Shown: positions 34,938-44,271, counted from the stretch's first letter. The stretch is DNA of 64,000 bases from Geminocystis sp. NIES-3709 (GCF_001548115.1 NZ_AP014821.1:1426001-1490000), one strand, 5' to 3'. Notes: generated by a model from the sequence alone, not told the origin. Translations and numbers: made by a program.

Positions 34938-36332
34938 ATGAAGACCAAAACTATATTAACTCTTATTCTAAACATCCCGATCGTCTTATTTTTATCTAAC
35001 CAGACTTTAGCACAAATTCCGAACTCACAGCAAAGTGAATCTTTATATTCAGCTAACTCCTCTAATATTTTGCCGACAACGAAAGCCTATACTTTGGGAA
35101 GTGGTGACATAATTAACGTTAGTGTGTATGGCTTATCAGATCAAGGTGGTGAAGTGAAGGTACTTAATGATGGTACGATTTCTTTACCCCTTATCGGAAC
35201 TTTTTCTATTGTCAATAAAACAGTACAACAAGTCCATCAACTTTTAACTACTGAATACGCTAAATATATTAAACGTCCTGTTATCACAGTTACACTTTCA
35301 GCACAAAGACCATTACGTTTAGCGATCGCAGGAGAAGTAAATACCCCCGGTAAATATACTCTTAACCCAGACTTAGGGGAGAGAAAAAATCCTAAAGTAA
35401 CAGACTTGTTAGAAAAAGCAGGAGGCTTAACTGTATCTGCCAACGTGAGAGAAATTCAACTAAGACGACAGGAAACCGAAGGAGAGAAAATTTATACTCT
35501 TGACTTTTGGCAACTACTACAAAAAGGGGATTTAAAACAAGATGTTGACTTACAGGACGGAGATGTTATTGTTATTCCTAAGCAAGAAAAAATTAACCCC
35601 AGAGAATCCCGTCAACTTGCTGATGCTAACTTTGGTATAAAATACTCACAACCTCCTAACGTTACCATTGTAGGGGAAGTTAATCGTCCGGGTGCTTATA
35701 CTATTCCTATTGACAATGCACCTCCTAGACTTACGATCGCCTTACAACAAAGTGGCGGTATTAGAGACATGGCAAATATTCAGGATATAACTGTTAATCG
35801 TATCACCAGAGATGGTCAGGAACTAAATATTAAAGTTAATCTATTAGCAATGTTAGAAACCGGAGATATAGGCAAAGATATAGTTTTACAGGATGGAGAT
35901 ACCATTATCGTACCAAAAGCGGAAGAATTATCTGCCACCGAAGCCCAAACCATTGCCAGTGCAAATTTTTCACCCAAGGAAATCACCGTTAATGTGGTAG
36001 GATCTGTGAAAAATCCGGGTGTATTAAAAATCACGCCTAATACTTCTCTTAATACTGCTATTTTAGCTTCTGGAGGATTTGATGAACGTCGAGCGAACGA
36101 TCGAGTAGTGCAATTAGTACGAATTAACTCTAATGGTACAGCAACAAAAAGAGATGTATCTGTCAATCTATCCGCAGGAGTGAATGAAGAAAGTAACCCC
36201 ATCCTAAAAAATAATGATGTGATTATGGTAGGACGTAACGGGATGACAGAATTTAGCGATACAATGGGAACGATATTAGCACCTCTTGGTCGAACATTTC
36301 CTTTTCTTAATATATTCAGTATTTTCCAATAA
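34938..36332 (+). CDS. Polysaccharide export protein, Wza-like
   Basis: The 464-residue periplasmic/outer-membrane protein has a signal peptide, probably cut after TLAQ. There is no lipobox cysteine, unlike E. coli Wza. A Poly_export domain (~50-140, YTLGSGDIINVSVYGLSDQGG) is followed by three SLBB-type repeats beginning near LRLAIAGEVNTPG, VTIVGEVNRPG and ITVNVVGSVKNPG. It forms the outer channel for capsule or exopolysaccharide. The Wzc-like kinase gene follows after 53 bases, the standard pairing. Confidence 0.93.
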   Translation: MKTKTILTLILNIPIVLFLSNQTLAQIPNSQQSESLYSANSSNILPTTKAYTLGSGDIINVSVYGLSDQGGEVKVLNDGTISLPLIGTFSIVNKTVQQVHQLLTTEYAKYIKRPVITVTLSAQRPLRLAIAGEVNTPGKYTLNPDLGERKNPKVTDLLEKAGGLTVSANVREIQLRRQETEGEKIYTLDFWQLLQKGDLKQDVDLQDGDVIVIPKQEKINPRESRQLADANFGIKYSQPPNVTIVGEVNRPGAYTIPIDNAPPRLTIALQQSGGIRDMANIQDITVNRITRDGQELNIKVNLLAMLETGDIGKDIVLQDGDTIIVPKAEELSATEAQTIASANFSPKEITVNVVGSVKNPGVLKITPNTSLNTAILASGGFDERRANDRVVQLVRINSNGTATKRDVSVNLSAGVNEESNPILKNNDVIMVGRNGMTEFSDTMGTILAPLGRTFPFLNIFSIFQ

Positions 36333-36385
36333 ATTAAAACTTAAGAGATAGAAATTAATAATTATTCATTATTCACTATTAAAAT

Positions 36386-38722
36386 ATGGCTAAGAAAAAT
36401 AATTCTAATTCTGATGAGATTAACTATCAAAAAATAGATAATAATTTTGTTCCTTCTTTATCTATGATGAATCAAAAAAAAGATGAACAGATAGAAGAAA
36501 ATAATAGTTTTTCTCAGTTTTTTTCAGTTTTTAAAAGACGTTGGTTAATATTTTTAACAGTTACATTTGGTGTCACTGCAGGAGTTGCTTATTGGACTTA
36601 TCAACAATCCCCTATTTTTCAGGGTAAATTTCTTTTATTAGTGGAAAAACAGCAAGAAAAATCCGATGTCAATAACAATAATAATAGTATCAATGGTAAT
36701 TTTTCTAATTCTTCTCCTACTGCTGTCGATTATAACACCGAAGTAGAAATATTAGGAAGCCCTAGTGTTTTGGTACCAATTTTGGAAGAAGTTGCTGTTA
36801 AATATCCCGATGTTTTTGATGATATAAATCTGCCAAATTTAGAGAATTTAACCATTAAACAACTAGAAAATACGAAGATAATAGAAGTTGCATTTCAAAA
36901 TGAAAATCCTGAGAAAATTAAATTTGTTTTAGATAAAATTGCCGATAATTATTTAGCTAAAAATCTGGCTGACAGTAAAAATAATGTTAATGAAGGTTTA
37001 AAATTTGTTCGGAATCAAGTACCTCAATTAGAAAATAAAGTTATATCTTTACAAACTAATTTACAAAATTTAAGACAACAATATAATTTTATTGATCCTC
37101 AAGCCAAAGCTACAGAATTAGCACAACAATTAGCTAGTTTAGAACAAGAATATTTATCAAGTCAAATTCAATTACAACAGGCTCAATCTACTTATAATAA
37201 TTTACAACAGCAATTGCAATTAACTCCAGAACAAGCTATTGCGGTTAATGATTTAAGTGAGTCGTCTAAGTATCAAAGTTTAGCAAAAGAATTGGAAGAA
37301 TTAGAATTAGAAATAGCGACAAAATCAGCCGTTTTTACTGATATAAGTCCCCAAATGATCACTTTAAATGAAAAGAAACAAAATTTGATTAAATTACTAG
37401 AAGAAGAAAGAAAAAAAATTTTAAATAAACAGTTTGGAGAAATTAACGATCGAGAATCAGTAAAAGTATCATCTCCTAATCAAATTCGCTCGAAGTTAAT
37501 AGAAGAAATGCTCTCAAAAAATAATGAAATAAAGGTATTAGAAACAAAAATTGACGCTCTAAAAAAGGCTTTAGAAGAATTAAATAAAAGTCTAAAACAA
37601 ATGCCTACTCTCACGAGAAAATATACAGATTTACAGAGAGAAATACAAACAAATACTGACAGTTTAAAACGTTTCCTTGAAACCAGAGAAAAACTAGAAT
37701 TAGAACAAGCACAAAAAACCCTAAATTGGCGCATTGTAAGTCCTCCATCAGTAAAAGAAGAACCCATTTATCCGGTACCTGTAAACAACTTAATAATGGG
37801 TTTAATTGGCGGTTTGATATTAGGTTCAATTACAGCTAATATTGTGGATAAATTAGACGGAATAATTCACTCTTTACCTCAACTAAAAGAATTAACTAAG
37901 CAACCGATTTTAGGACAAATTCCCATCCATAAAAATATCAATTCTGTAGAAGATGTGATACGTAAAGCATTGCCTTCTTTTAATTCCGATTCTAGTGTTA
38001 GTTGGATGTCAAAAACTCCTCAACCTCAAGAATATTCTTCTTCCTATTGGATAGAGTCTTTTCGTAACTTTTACACTAATGTACGCCTATTAGGTTCAGA
38101 CTCGATCGTCAATTCTTTAGTAATTAGTTCACCTAATCCCACAGAAGGCAAGTCCACTATAAGTCTAAATTTAGCACAAACAGCGGCGGCTATGGGGCAA
38201 AAAGTTCTTTTAATTGATGCTGATTTAAGATTACCTCAATTACACCGACTCTTAGATATAGATAATGACAACGGTTTAAGTCATCTCTTAGCCACAGGAT
38301 TAGATTTAGAATCAGTAATAAAAGATGTACCTCAATGGGATAATCTGTCTGTAATTACGGCTGGAGAAATACCCCCCGATCCAACAAGGTTACTATACTC
38401 CCAGAAAATGCAAGAGATTGTACAACAATTGAAAAATTCCCAAACATTTGATCTTATTATCTATGATAGTCCTTCTTTGTTGGGCTTTTCCGATGCTAAA
38501 ATTATTGCACCTAATACGAATGGCTTGATTTTAGTCGTGAAATTGGGTAAGAGCGATCGAGATAGCTTACAACAAGTTACAGAACAGTTAAAAATATCTA
38601 ATGTCCCCTTGTTAGGTATTGTAGGAAATGGCATTAAATATAATGATCATACTGGCTATTATCGTTCAGAATATCATAATTACTATAAATCTCATCAAAA
38701 TCAGTTACACTCTCGATCGTAA
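36386..38722 (+). CDS. Polysaccharide co-polymerase / tyrosine autokinase (Wzc-like), copy 2
   Basis: The protein has 778 residues. Membrane helices near 54-72 and about 472-490 flank a long coiled coil. The kinase domain has Walker A NPTEGKST (K589), Walker A' LLIDADLRLPQ and Walker B-like LIIYDSPSLLGFSDA. Its tyrosine tail is looser than in copy 1 (YYRSEYHNYYKSH). It pairs with the Wza-like gene. Two TTATTCA units and CTATTAA (36362-36382) precede the start. Having two kinases with one visible Wza suggests two export systems or a shared channel. Confidence 0.92.
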   Translation: MAKKNNSNSDEINYQKIDNNFVPSLSMMNQKKDEQIEENNSFSQFFSVFKRRWLIFLTVTFGVTAGVAYWTYQQSPIFQGKFLLLVEKQQEKSDVNNNNNSINGNFSNSSPTAVDYNTEVEILGSPSVLVPILEEVAVKYPDVFDDINLPNLENLTIKQLENTKIIEVAFQNENPEKIKFVLDKIADNYLAKNLADSKNNVNEGLKFVRNQVPQLENKVISLQTNLQNLRQQYNFIDPQAKATELAQQLASLEQEYLSSQIQLQQAQSTYNNLQQQLQLTPEQAIAVNDLSESSKYQSLAKELEELELEIATKSAVFTDISPQMITLNEKKQNLIKLLEEERKKILNKQFGEINDRESVKVSSPNQIRSKLIEEMLSKNNEIKVLETKIDALKKALEELNKSLKQMPTLTRKYTDLQREIQTNTDSLKRFLETREKLELEQAQKTLNWRIVSPPSVKEEPIYPVPVNNLIMGLIGGLILGSITANIVDKLDGIIHSLPQLKELTKQPILGQIPIHKNINSVEDVIRKALPSFNSDSSVSWMSKTPQPQEYSSSYWIESFRNFYTNVRLLGSDSIVNSLVISSPNPTEGKSTISLNLAQTAAAMGQKVLLIDADLRLPQLHRLLDIDNDNGLSHLLATGLDLESVIKDVPQWDNLSVITAGEIPPDPTRLLYSQKMQEIVQQLKNSQTFDLIIYDSPSLLGFSDAKIIAPNTNGLILVVKLGKSDRDSLQQVTEQLKISNVPLLGIVGNGIKYNDHTGYYRSEYHNYYKSHQNQLHSRS

Positions 38723-38825
38723 TATGATTTAATATTTTTCAATATCATTTTTTTTAGATAAATAATTTAAGTTTGCTATATAAATTTATTTTAATTAGTT
38801 ATCAATTATTCATTCATTATTAACC

Positions 38826-39341
38826 ATGACTTCTACATTTTTATTAACTATTTTACTAATGATTGGGCTATTTTTCTTCATCAGAGGAAGCATCAAAGAT
38901 CGTACTGAAATTGTTACTATTGCTTGTCAAGATAACCAAGATAATATATTAAGTTATTTGAGAGATTATTTTCAAACAAGATCTTATAAAGTAATCTCGA
39001 TCGAGCCTGAAACTAATAAAGTTAGTCTGGAAGGTTTAGTATCTCCAAGTGTTTTTTTAACAGTTTTTTTAAGTCTTTTAGCTGGTAGTGGATTATTCTG
39101 TTTCGCTTTAGTTTTGTCTATGTTATTTTCCACAGAAACTTACTTATTTATATGGCTAGTAATCTTTTCTCCCTTGGCTGGTTTTTTCTATTGGAAAGGA
39201 GCACGAAAAGTAGAAAAAGTAGTTTTTCGTTTAGACGAAAATAATCAGTCCACCGATACTTTAATTACTATTCAAGCACATAGAGATGAGTTAATACAAT
39301 TACAAACTAATTTTCCCTTTAATTATTCTGTCAAAGAATGA
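38826..39341 (+). CDS. Cofactor assembly of complex C subunit B-type protein (CCB, DUF2930)
   Basis: The 171-residue membrane protein has an N-terminal helix (residues ~3-20), a soluble stretch, two further helices (~75-100 and 105-125) and a C-terminal soluble domain. MTSTFLLTILLMIGLFFFIR, then SIKDRTE, and the region VSLEGLVSPSVFLTVFLSL match proteins annotated as CCB factors. These attach haem c(i) to cytochrome b6 on the stromal side. Cytochrome b6 (petB) is not in the window, but petC-petA are. Assignment rests on memory of the family. Confidence 0.7.
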   Translation: MTSTFLLTILLMIGLFFFIRGSIKDRTEIVTIACQDNQDNILSYLRDYFQTRSYKVISIEPETNKVSLEGLVSPSVFLTVFLSLLAGSGLFCFALVLSMLFSTETYLFIWLVIFSPLAGFFYWKGARKVEKVVFRLDENNQSTDTLITIQAHRDELIQLQTNFPFNYSVKE

Positions 39342-39351
39342 TCAAACTAAA

Positions 39352-39454
39352 GCGATTAGCTGTTAGCTGTTAGCCTTTTTTGCATCAAACAATAAGTAAT
39401 CAATTACTAATGTTGATCAGAAATTTAACTTCACAATAGCTGATAACTAATCGC
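39352..39454. repeat. Dispersed hairpin element, copy B
   Basis: The arm GCGATTAGCTGTTAGC (39352-39367) faces GCTGATAACTAATCGC (39439-39454). Compared with copy A, position three of the arm is G instead of A on both sides, so pairing is kept. The inside holds AATCAATTACTAATGTTGAT and the AAATTTAACTTCACAATAGC block. It lies between convergent gene ends. Confidence 0.7.
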
Positions 39455-39467
39455 TAATTACTGCTAA

Positions 39468-40622
39468 TTAGATATGACATTCGATCGAACTTCTTAGGGT
39501 GGTAAAATGTTGTGATTGATGAGTTGCCATCACCGAAAAACGTAGGCGACTGGTGGGTACTGTCGGCGGTCTAATAGCGGGAACAAAAAAACCATTTTCC
39601 CGTAGTTTTAAGCTCAAATTAAGGGCAGATTCGGCAGTTTTTGACTTTAAACATAAAATAGCTGATTCAGAAGGGAAAAAGCTCATATTTAATGAATTAA
39701 GCTCTTGTTTTAATAAGGTTATATTTTGCCATAAACTCGATCGTCTTTCTGAGTCATTACGAATAATCTCAACACCCTTTAATGCCGCCGCCGTATCCGC
39801 AGGAGATAAAGCAGTGGTATAAATCCATGTTGGGCAACGATTGCGTAAAAAGTCGATTAAAACCTCACTACCTGCCACATAACCGCCTAAACTCCCAATA
39901 GCTTTGCTTAATGTGCCAATTTGAATGATATTGTCATTTTTTATGCCAAAATGCTCTAAACATCCCGCCCCCGTTTTACCTATAATTCCTGTGGCATGAG
40001 CTTCGTCTATCAATAACCAACAATCATATTTATTCGCAATATCTATTAATTCAGGTAAATGACATAAATCACCATCCATACTAAAAACGCTGTCTGTAAC
40101 AATGAGACAATGACGATAATTAGAGCGATTTTTGTCTAATTTTTGAGTTAAATCTAAACAATTATTATGGTTATATTCTATTACTTGACTTTGACTTAAT
40201 TTTGCCCCATTTTTGAGACTAGAATGGTTATATTCATCTCCTAAAATTAAATCTTTCTGATTCACTAATGCTGAAATTGTACCGATATTAGCACTATATC
40301 CTGAACTAAATACTAAGGCTTTTTCTGTCTTTTTCCAAATTGCGATCGAGTGTTCTAAATCTTCATGTAATTTACGATGCCCACTTAATAATCTTGATCC
40401 TGTACTTCCTGTACCATATTTGTAAATAGCTTCGATCGAAGCGTCCATTAAACGCTTATCGCAAGTCAAACCAAGATAATCATTACTAGCAAAATTAACT
40501 AATTTTTCTCCTTCCAATTCAATTACTGCACCAGATAACCCCGTAATGGTTTTTTCTTGACGATACCAATTGGCTCGTTTTATGGTACTTAAAGATTTGG
40601 AGAGATATTCTGATAAAGACAT
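39468..40622 (-). CDS. bioF: 8-amino-7-oxononanoate synthase
   Basis: The 384-residue PLP enzyme of biotin synthesis condenses pimeloyl-ACP with alanine. Motifs: [55 protein letters not shown] and the PLP-lysine segment [14 protein letters not shown]. No other bio gene is adjacent. It follows dciA on the same strand. The 70-base gap is filled entirely by heptamer repeats up to four bases from the ATG. Confidence 0.94.
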   Translation of the reverse strand: MSLSEYLSKSLSTIKRANWYRQEKTITGLSGAVIELEGEKLVNFASNDYLGLTCDKRLMDASIEAIYKYGTGSTGSRLLSGHRKLHEDLEHSIAIWKKTEKALVFSSGYSANIGTISALVNQKDLILGDEYNHSSLKNGAKLSQSQVIEYNHNNCLDLTQKLDKNRSNYRHCLIVTDSVFSMDGDLCHLPELIDIANKYDCWLLIDEAHATGIIGKTGAGCLEHFGIKNDNIIQIGTLSKAIGSLGGYVAGSEVLIDFLRNRCPTWIYTTALSPADTAAALKGVEIIRNDSERRSSLWQNITLLKQELNSLNMSFFPSESAILCLKSKTAESALNLSLKLRENGFFVPAIRPPTVPTSRLRFSVMATHQSQHFTTLRSSIECHI

Positions 40623-40625
40623 GAG

Positions 40626-40702
40626 TTAGTAATTAGTAATTAGCTGTTAGAAGTTAAAAGTTAGAAGTTAATCAACAACTCACTATTCACTATCAACTAT
40701 TA
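40626..40702 (-). repeat. Heptamer array, 11 units, between dciA and bioF
   Basis: On the plus strand: TTAGTAA x2, TTAGCTG, TTAGAAG, TTAAAAG, TTAGAAG, TTAATCA, ACAACTC, ACTATTC, ACTATCA, ACTATTA, all in one 7-base register. Read in the bioF direction, six of them are NNNNTAA (TTACTAA, CAGCTAA, CTTCTAA, CTTTTAA). The last units overlap the dciA stop and its final codons. Confidence 0.75.
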
Positions 40703-41244
40703 GAGGCTTGTTTTTGAAAACACATAGCACAAAAACCCCAACGTTTTAATTCTCCTTCAGGGCAATGAGTATTACACAGAGGGCAAATTGTAAATTGATT
40801 TGCTCTTTTTTTGATGGTATTAAACCATTTTTGTAAGGCTTCTTCAGGGTTATCAGGGGGAAGTAAATTTAAGAGAGAATCCGAAATAATTATGCTAGGA
40901 TGTTCATTACTATCATCTTCTCGATCGACTGAGATAGTCTTATTTTGATACCATTTAACTGAAGCAAAATGTAAATCTAAATCTTCGATGGGTGAGTCCA
41001 TACGACGATTAATTTTAACAATTAAAGAACGTCTTTGTAAGTTTAAATCTTGCGCCCATGCTGAGCTAATAGTGGCAATATATAAAACTTCGTTGCTAAA
41101 AGAAACAGGACGGGCGTGTTGTGCTACCTTATGGTTAACAACTTGATACCAACATTTCGTTAATTCATGAAATTTTCTTTGTTTTTCCCATTGGGGTTGA
41201 GAAAGAATAACATTTAATAGTTTATCTATAGAGTAAAGTGTCAT
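40693..41244 (-). CDS. dciA: DciA-type helicase loader (DUF721) with C-terminal zinc ribbon
   Basis: The protein has 183 residues from ATG 41244; a TTG five codons earlier would overlap the divergent gene. The N-terminal ~100 residues form the DUF721/DciA domain (LTKCWYQVVNHKVAQHARPV, LYIATISSAWAQDLNLQR), the ancestral operator of replicative helicase DnaB. The C-terminus has a four-cysteine ribbon CPLCNTHCPEG...GFCAMC. Whether the ribbon binds zinc is inferred from its spacing. The start lies 7 bases from the divergent SPOR-like gene, so promoters overlap coding sequence. Confidence 0.82.
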   Translation of the reverse strand: MTLYSIDKLLNVILSQPQWEKQRKFHELTKCWYQVVNHKVAQHARPVSFSNEVLYIATISSAWAQDLNLQRRSLIVKINRRMDSPIEDLDLHFASVKWYQNKTISVDREDDSNEHPSIIISDSLLNLLPPDNPEEALQKWFNTIKKRANQFTICPLCNTHCPEGELKRWGFCAMCFQKQASNS

Positions 41245-41250
41245 TGATTT

Positions 41251-42150
41251 ATGAATCAAATAATATCAGTTCATCCTCAAATCAAAAAAATTATTCAAAC
41301 TCTCGATTTGGATTTAGGATCAGAGTTAACTCAATTTGAACAAAGTCTTAATCAAGATTCTGTTTTGATTCCCGATGTTATCTCAGATATTCCCCCCGAA
41401 AAAGATTTTATCCCTTCTTATTCCTCTTTAGTATATCACCCCAATACGATCGAATCTGAAGAACCTATTTCTGTCGCTTCCCGTCTTTTGGATTCCCCTT
41501 CAAAACTAGATCAAACATCCTTACTAGATTTAATTTTAACTCCTTGGGGCATAATGGCAATAATCATCTTTTTTGGTGCAAATCTCTTTATTTTTATCAA
41601 TCAAGACAAAGAAATTATTGTCAATCAGAATAACCAAAATCCCCAAAATATTAATAACATTAATCATCAAGCATCAGACAATAACCCCAATAATGTCCAA
41701 GAATTATCATCATCAATTCCTACCAAAAATAACCCACCTCCCTTACCTATCTCCTTACCCGATGTTAATAATTCAACTCAGCTAAAAAATAAATCACCTT
41801 ATCCCAATTTAAAAACGGCATTATTGAATGAAATCACTAAAAATCAAATTCTATTGCCTTCTCCTTCCTTAAATGATAATTCTGGTTTACTCCCCGTAAC
41901 AGTAAAACCTCCTGCTTCTAATCCTTCAACCCCTACACCTTCTAAGCAAATAAAATATTCTCTTGTTACAAATTATCAAAATATGGATAACTTTAATAGT
42001 ATTAAAAAAGTTGTTCCCAATGCCTTAATTATTAATATTGAGAAAGATGTTAAAATTCAACTAGGTATTTTTACGACAGAAACTGAAGCGATAAAACAAT
42101 CTCAAAAACTTCAAACTCAAGGAATCAAAACTGAGATAATCAACTATTAG
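41251..42150 (+). CDS. Single-span membrane protein with C-terminal SPOR-like domain
   Basis: The protein has 299 residues: a cytoplasmic ~95, one membrane helix (LTPWGIMAIIIFFGANLFIFI, residues ~92-112) and a long Asn/Pro-rich linker. The C-terminal ~75 residues (YSLVTNYQNM...VKIQLGIFTTETEAIKQSQKLQTQG) have the beta-alpha-beta pattern of SPOR domains, which bind denuded peptidoglycan at division sites. The SPOR call is by pattern only. The linker is low complexity, so the start and domain order are the firm parts. A cell-envelope or division role is inferred. Confidence 0.7.
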   Translation: MNQIISVHPQIKKIIQTLDLDLGSELTQFEQSLNQDSVLIPDVISDIPPEKDFIPSYSSLVYHPNTIESEEPISVASRLLDSPSKLDQTSLLDLILTPWGIMAIIIFFGANLFIFINQDKEIIVNQNNQNPQNINNINHQASDNNPNNVQELSSSIPTKNNPPPLPISLPDVNNSTQLKNKSPYPNLKTALLNEITKNQILLPSPSLNDNSGLLPVTVKPPASNPSTPTPSKQIKYSLVTNYQNMDNFNSIKKVVPNALIINIEKDVKIQLGIFTTETEAIKQSQKLQTQGIKTEIINY

Positions 42151-42213
42151 AGTTAAGTGTTTAATCTGATTCTGGTATAATCAGGGATTGTGAAAAAATA
42201 TCAAAACCATTTT

Positions 42214-42534
42214 ATGACTAATATTTATACAGTAGAAATTATTAATGACGGTCAAACTTATACTATACAAGTACCTGAAGATCAAAAAATATTAGATATT
42301 GCTGAAGGAGAAAACCTTAATTTACCTAATTCTTGTAATGCTGGAGTTTGTACTACCTGTGCCGCTAAAATCATTAGTGGAAAAGTAGAACAAAGTGAAG
42401 GTATGGGGTTATCTCCTGAACTACAAGCAGAAGGTTATGCTTTATTATGTGTATCTTATCCCCGTTCTAATTTAAAATTGGAAACAGGTAAAGAAGATGA
42501 AGTTTACGATCGACAATTCGGGAAAGCAAGTTAA
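42214..42534 (+). CDS. Plant-type [2Fe-2S] ferredoxin with C-terminal extension
   Basis: The protein has 106 residues from ATG 42214 (MTNIYTVEIINDGQTYTIQV); a GTG eight codons earlier is less likely. The cluster cysteines are in SCNAGVCTTCA and LLCVSYP. Compared with PetF it continues about nine residues beyond the usual end (EDEVYDRQFGKAS) and has a changed loop near the last Cys. These are traits of the FdC/Fed2 group linked to low-iron responses. That group assignment is inference. psbY follows 116 bases later on the same strand. Confidence 0.9.
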   Translation: MTNIYTVEIINDGQTYTIQVPEDQKILDIAEGENLNLPNSCNAGVCTTCAAKIISGKVEQSEGMGLSPELQAEGYALLCVSYPRSNLKLETGKEDEVYDRQFGKAS

Positions 42535-42650
42535 GAAAAAATAGATCAACTACCAGAAATTTGTTAATTTTTTCTTGTTCCGTTTAATGATTGCAACAAA
42601 TGTTATCATTTTTTTAATAAAGAGAATTATAAAAACAGGAGTATAAACAT

Positions 42651-42770
42651 ATGGACTGGAGATTATTAGTTGTTTTATTGCCTTTGGGTGTTGCTGGTGG
42701 TTGGGCAGTATTCAATATTGGTGCTTTAGCCCTCTCTCAAGCACAAAAATTCTTAAACAAACAAAGCTAA
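42651..42770 (+). CDS. psbY: Photosystem II protein Y
   Basis: The 39-residue single-helix protein [20 protein letters not shown], then [19 protein letters not shown], matches PsbY in length, the MDWR start and the basic tail. CAGGAG stands 8 bases before the ATG. PsbY sits at the edge of photosystem II near cytochrome b559. It lies between the ferredoxin and mnmE and is followed directly by a long heptamer array. Confidence 0.93.
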   Translation: MDWRLLVVLLPLGVAGGWAVFNIGALALSQAQKFLNKQS

Positions 42771-42775
42771 ATTAA

Positions 42776-42852
42776 CAGTTGACAGTTGACAGTTGACAGT
42801 TAATAGGTAATAACTAACCACTAACTGCTAATTGCTAACTGTCTATTGCCTA
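42776..42852 (+). repeat. Heptamer array, 11 units, between psbY and mnmE
   Basis: CAGTTGA x3, CAGTTAA, TAGGTAA, TAACTAA, CCACTAA, CTGCTAA, TTGCTAA, CTGTCTA and TTGCCTA follow one another in a single 7-base register with no gap. It starts five bases after the psbY stop. Six central units are NNNNTAA in the direction of mnmE. Confidence 0.85.
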
Positions 42853-42882
42853 CCCCAACAGTCCTAGCTTAATATTAAGATA

Positions 42883-44262
42883 GTGAAAACAATAATTCAA
42901 CAAGAAACGATCGTAGCGATCGCATCCGCCGTTGTCCCAAATCAGGGTAGTATAGGCATCGTCAGATTAAGTGGTGTAACAGCGTTAGATATTACTCAAA
43001 AAATTTTTATCCCCCAAGGTAAACCGTCATGGGAATCCCATCAAATTCTTTACGGTTATATTAAAAATCCCGACACAAGTCAAATTATTGACGAAGTTTT
43101 AGTATTATTAATGCTCTCTCCTCGCTCTTTTACGAGAGAAGATGTCATCGAATTTCACTGTCACGGAGGAATTATACCAGTACAGCAAGTACTAGAATTA
43201 TGCTTAGAAAAAGGTGCAAGACTTGCTAATGCAGGAGAATTTACCCTAAGAGCTTTTTTAAATGGTAGAATTGATTTAACTCAGGCGGAAAGTATTGCCG
43301 AAATTGTCGGGGCAAAATCCCCACAAGCCTCTCATATTGCTTTAGCTGGTTTACAAGGAAAATTAGCTCAACCGATTCGACAAATGCGTCATTCTTTGTT
43401 AGATATTTTGGCAGAAGTAGAGGCAAGAATTGATTTTGAGGATGATTTACCTCCCCTTGATGAAACAAAAATTAAACAAGATTTAGAAGATAGTCTAGCT
43501 CAAATTAAACGGATTTTAGCCACCAAAGATCAAGGAGAATTATTACGCAGTGGTATTAAAGTAGCTATTGTGGGGCGTCCAAATGTCGGCAAATCCAGCC
43601 TTTTAAATGCTTGGAGTAAAAGCGATCGAGCCATTGTCACGGACTTACCCGGAACAACCAGAGATGTGGTAGAATCTCAGTTAGTGGTGCAAGGTATCCC
43701 CATTCAAGTATTAGATACCGCCGGAATTCGAGAAACAGAAGACACCGTCGAAAAAATTGGTGTAGAACGATCGCTTAAAGCAGTATCACAAGCAGATTTA
43801 ATTTTATTTACCATCGATGCTAGTACAGGATGGACTCAAGAAGATCACGAAATTTATCAACAAATTCAAGAATTAAACCTAATTCTTGTCATCAATAAAA
43901 TTGATATAGCCCCTTCAGAAACGATTAAATACCCCTCTAATATCTCTCAAGTAGTTACTACCGCAGTTGCCCTAAACAAAGGCATACAAGCCTTAGAGAA
44001 TGCCATTATCACAACAATTAAAAAGGGAGAAACCACCGCCCAAGATTTAGACATTGCGATTAACCAAAGACAAGCCGCCGCCCTCACTCGTGCAAAAATA
44101 GCTTTAAATCAAGTACAAGAAACTATTGATAATAAACTCCCCCTCGATTTTTGGACAATTGACTTACGCATTGCTATTCAAGCATTAGGGGAAATAACAG
44201 GAGATGATGTAACAGAATCAGTCCTCGATCGTATTTTTAGCCGTTTTTGCATCGGAAAATAA
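42883..44262 (+). CDS. mnmE: tRNA modification GTPase MnmE (TrmE)
   Basis: The protein has 459 residues from a GTG start. An N-terminal formyl-THF-binding domain precedes a helical domain with an inserted G domain: [27 protein letters not shown]. The C-terminus FCIGK carries the conserved catalytic cysteine. With MnmG it places the carboxymethylaminomethyl group on wobble U34. mnmG is not in the window. It is convergent with the Usp gene, nine bases between stops. Confidence 0.95.
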   Translation: MKTIIQQETIVAIASAVVPNQGSIGIVRLSGVTALDITQKIFIPQGKPSWESHQILYGYIKNPDTSQIIDEVLVLLMLSPRSFTREDVIEFHCHGGIIPVQQVLELCLEKGARLANAGEFTLRAFLNGRIDLTQAESIAEIVGAKSPQASHIALAGLQGKLAQPIRQMRHSLLDILAEVEARIDFEDDLPPLDETKIKQDLEDSLAQIKRILATKDQGELLRSGIKVAIVGRPNVGKSSLLNAWSKSDRAIVTDLPGTTRDVVESQLVVQGIPIQVLDTAGIRETEDTVEKIGVERSLKAVSQADLILFTIDASTGWTQEDHEIYQQIQELNLILVINKIDIAPSETIKYPSNISQVVTTAVALNKGIQALENAIITTIKKGETTAQDLDIAINQRQAAALTRAKIALNQVQETIDNKLPLDFWTIDLRIAIQALGEITGDDVTESVLDRIFSRFCIGK

Positions 44263-44271
44263 GATTTATGC

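Noticed and set aside
42776-42852. Possible CRISPR-like array
   Set aside because: Units are 7 bases with no spacers, and no cas genes are in the window.
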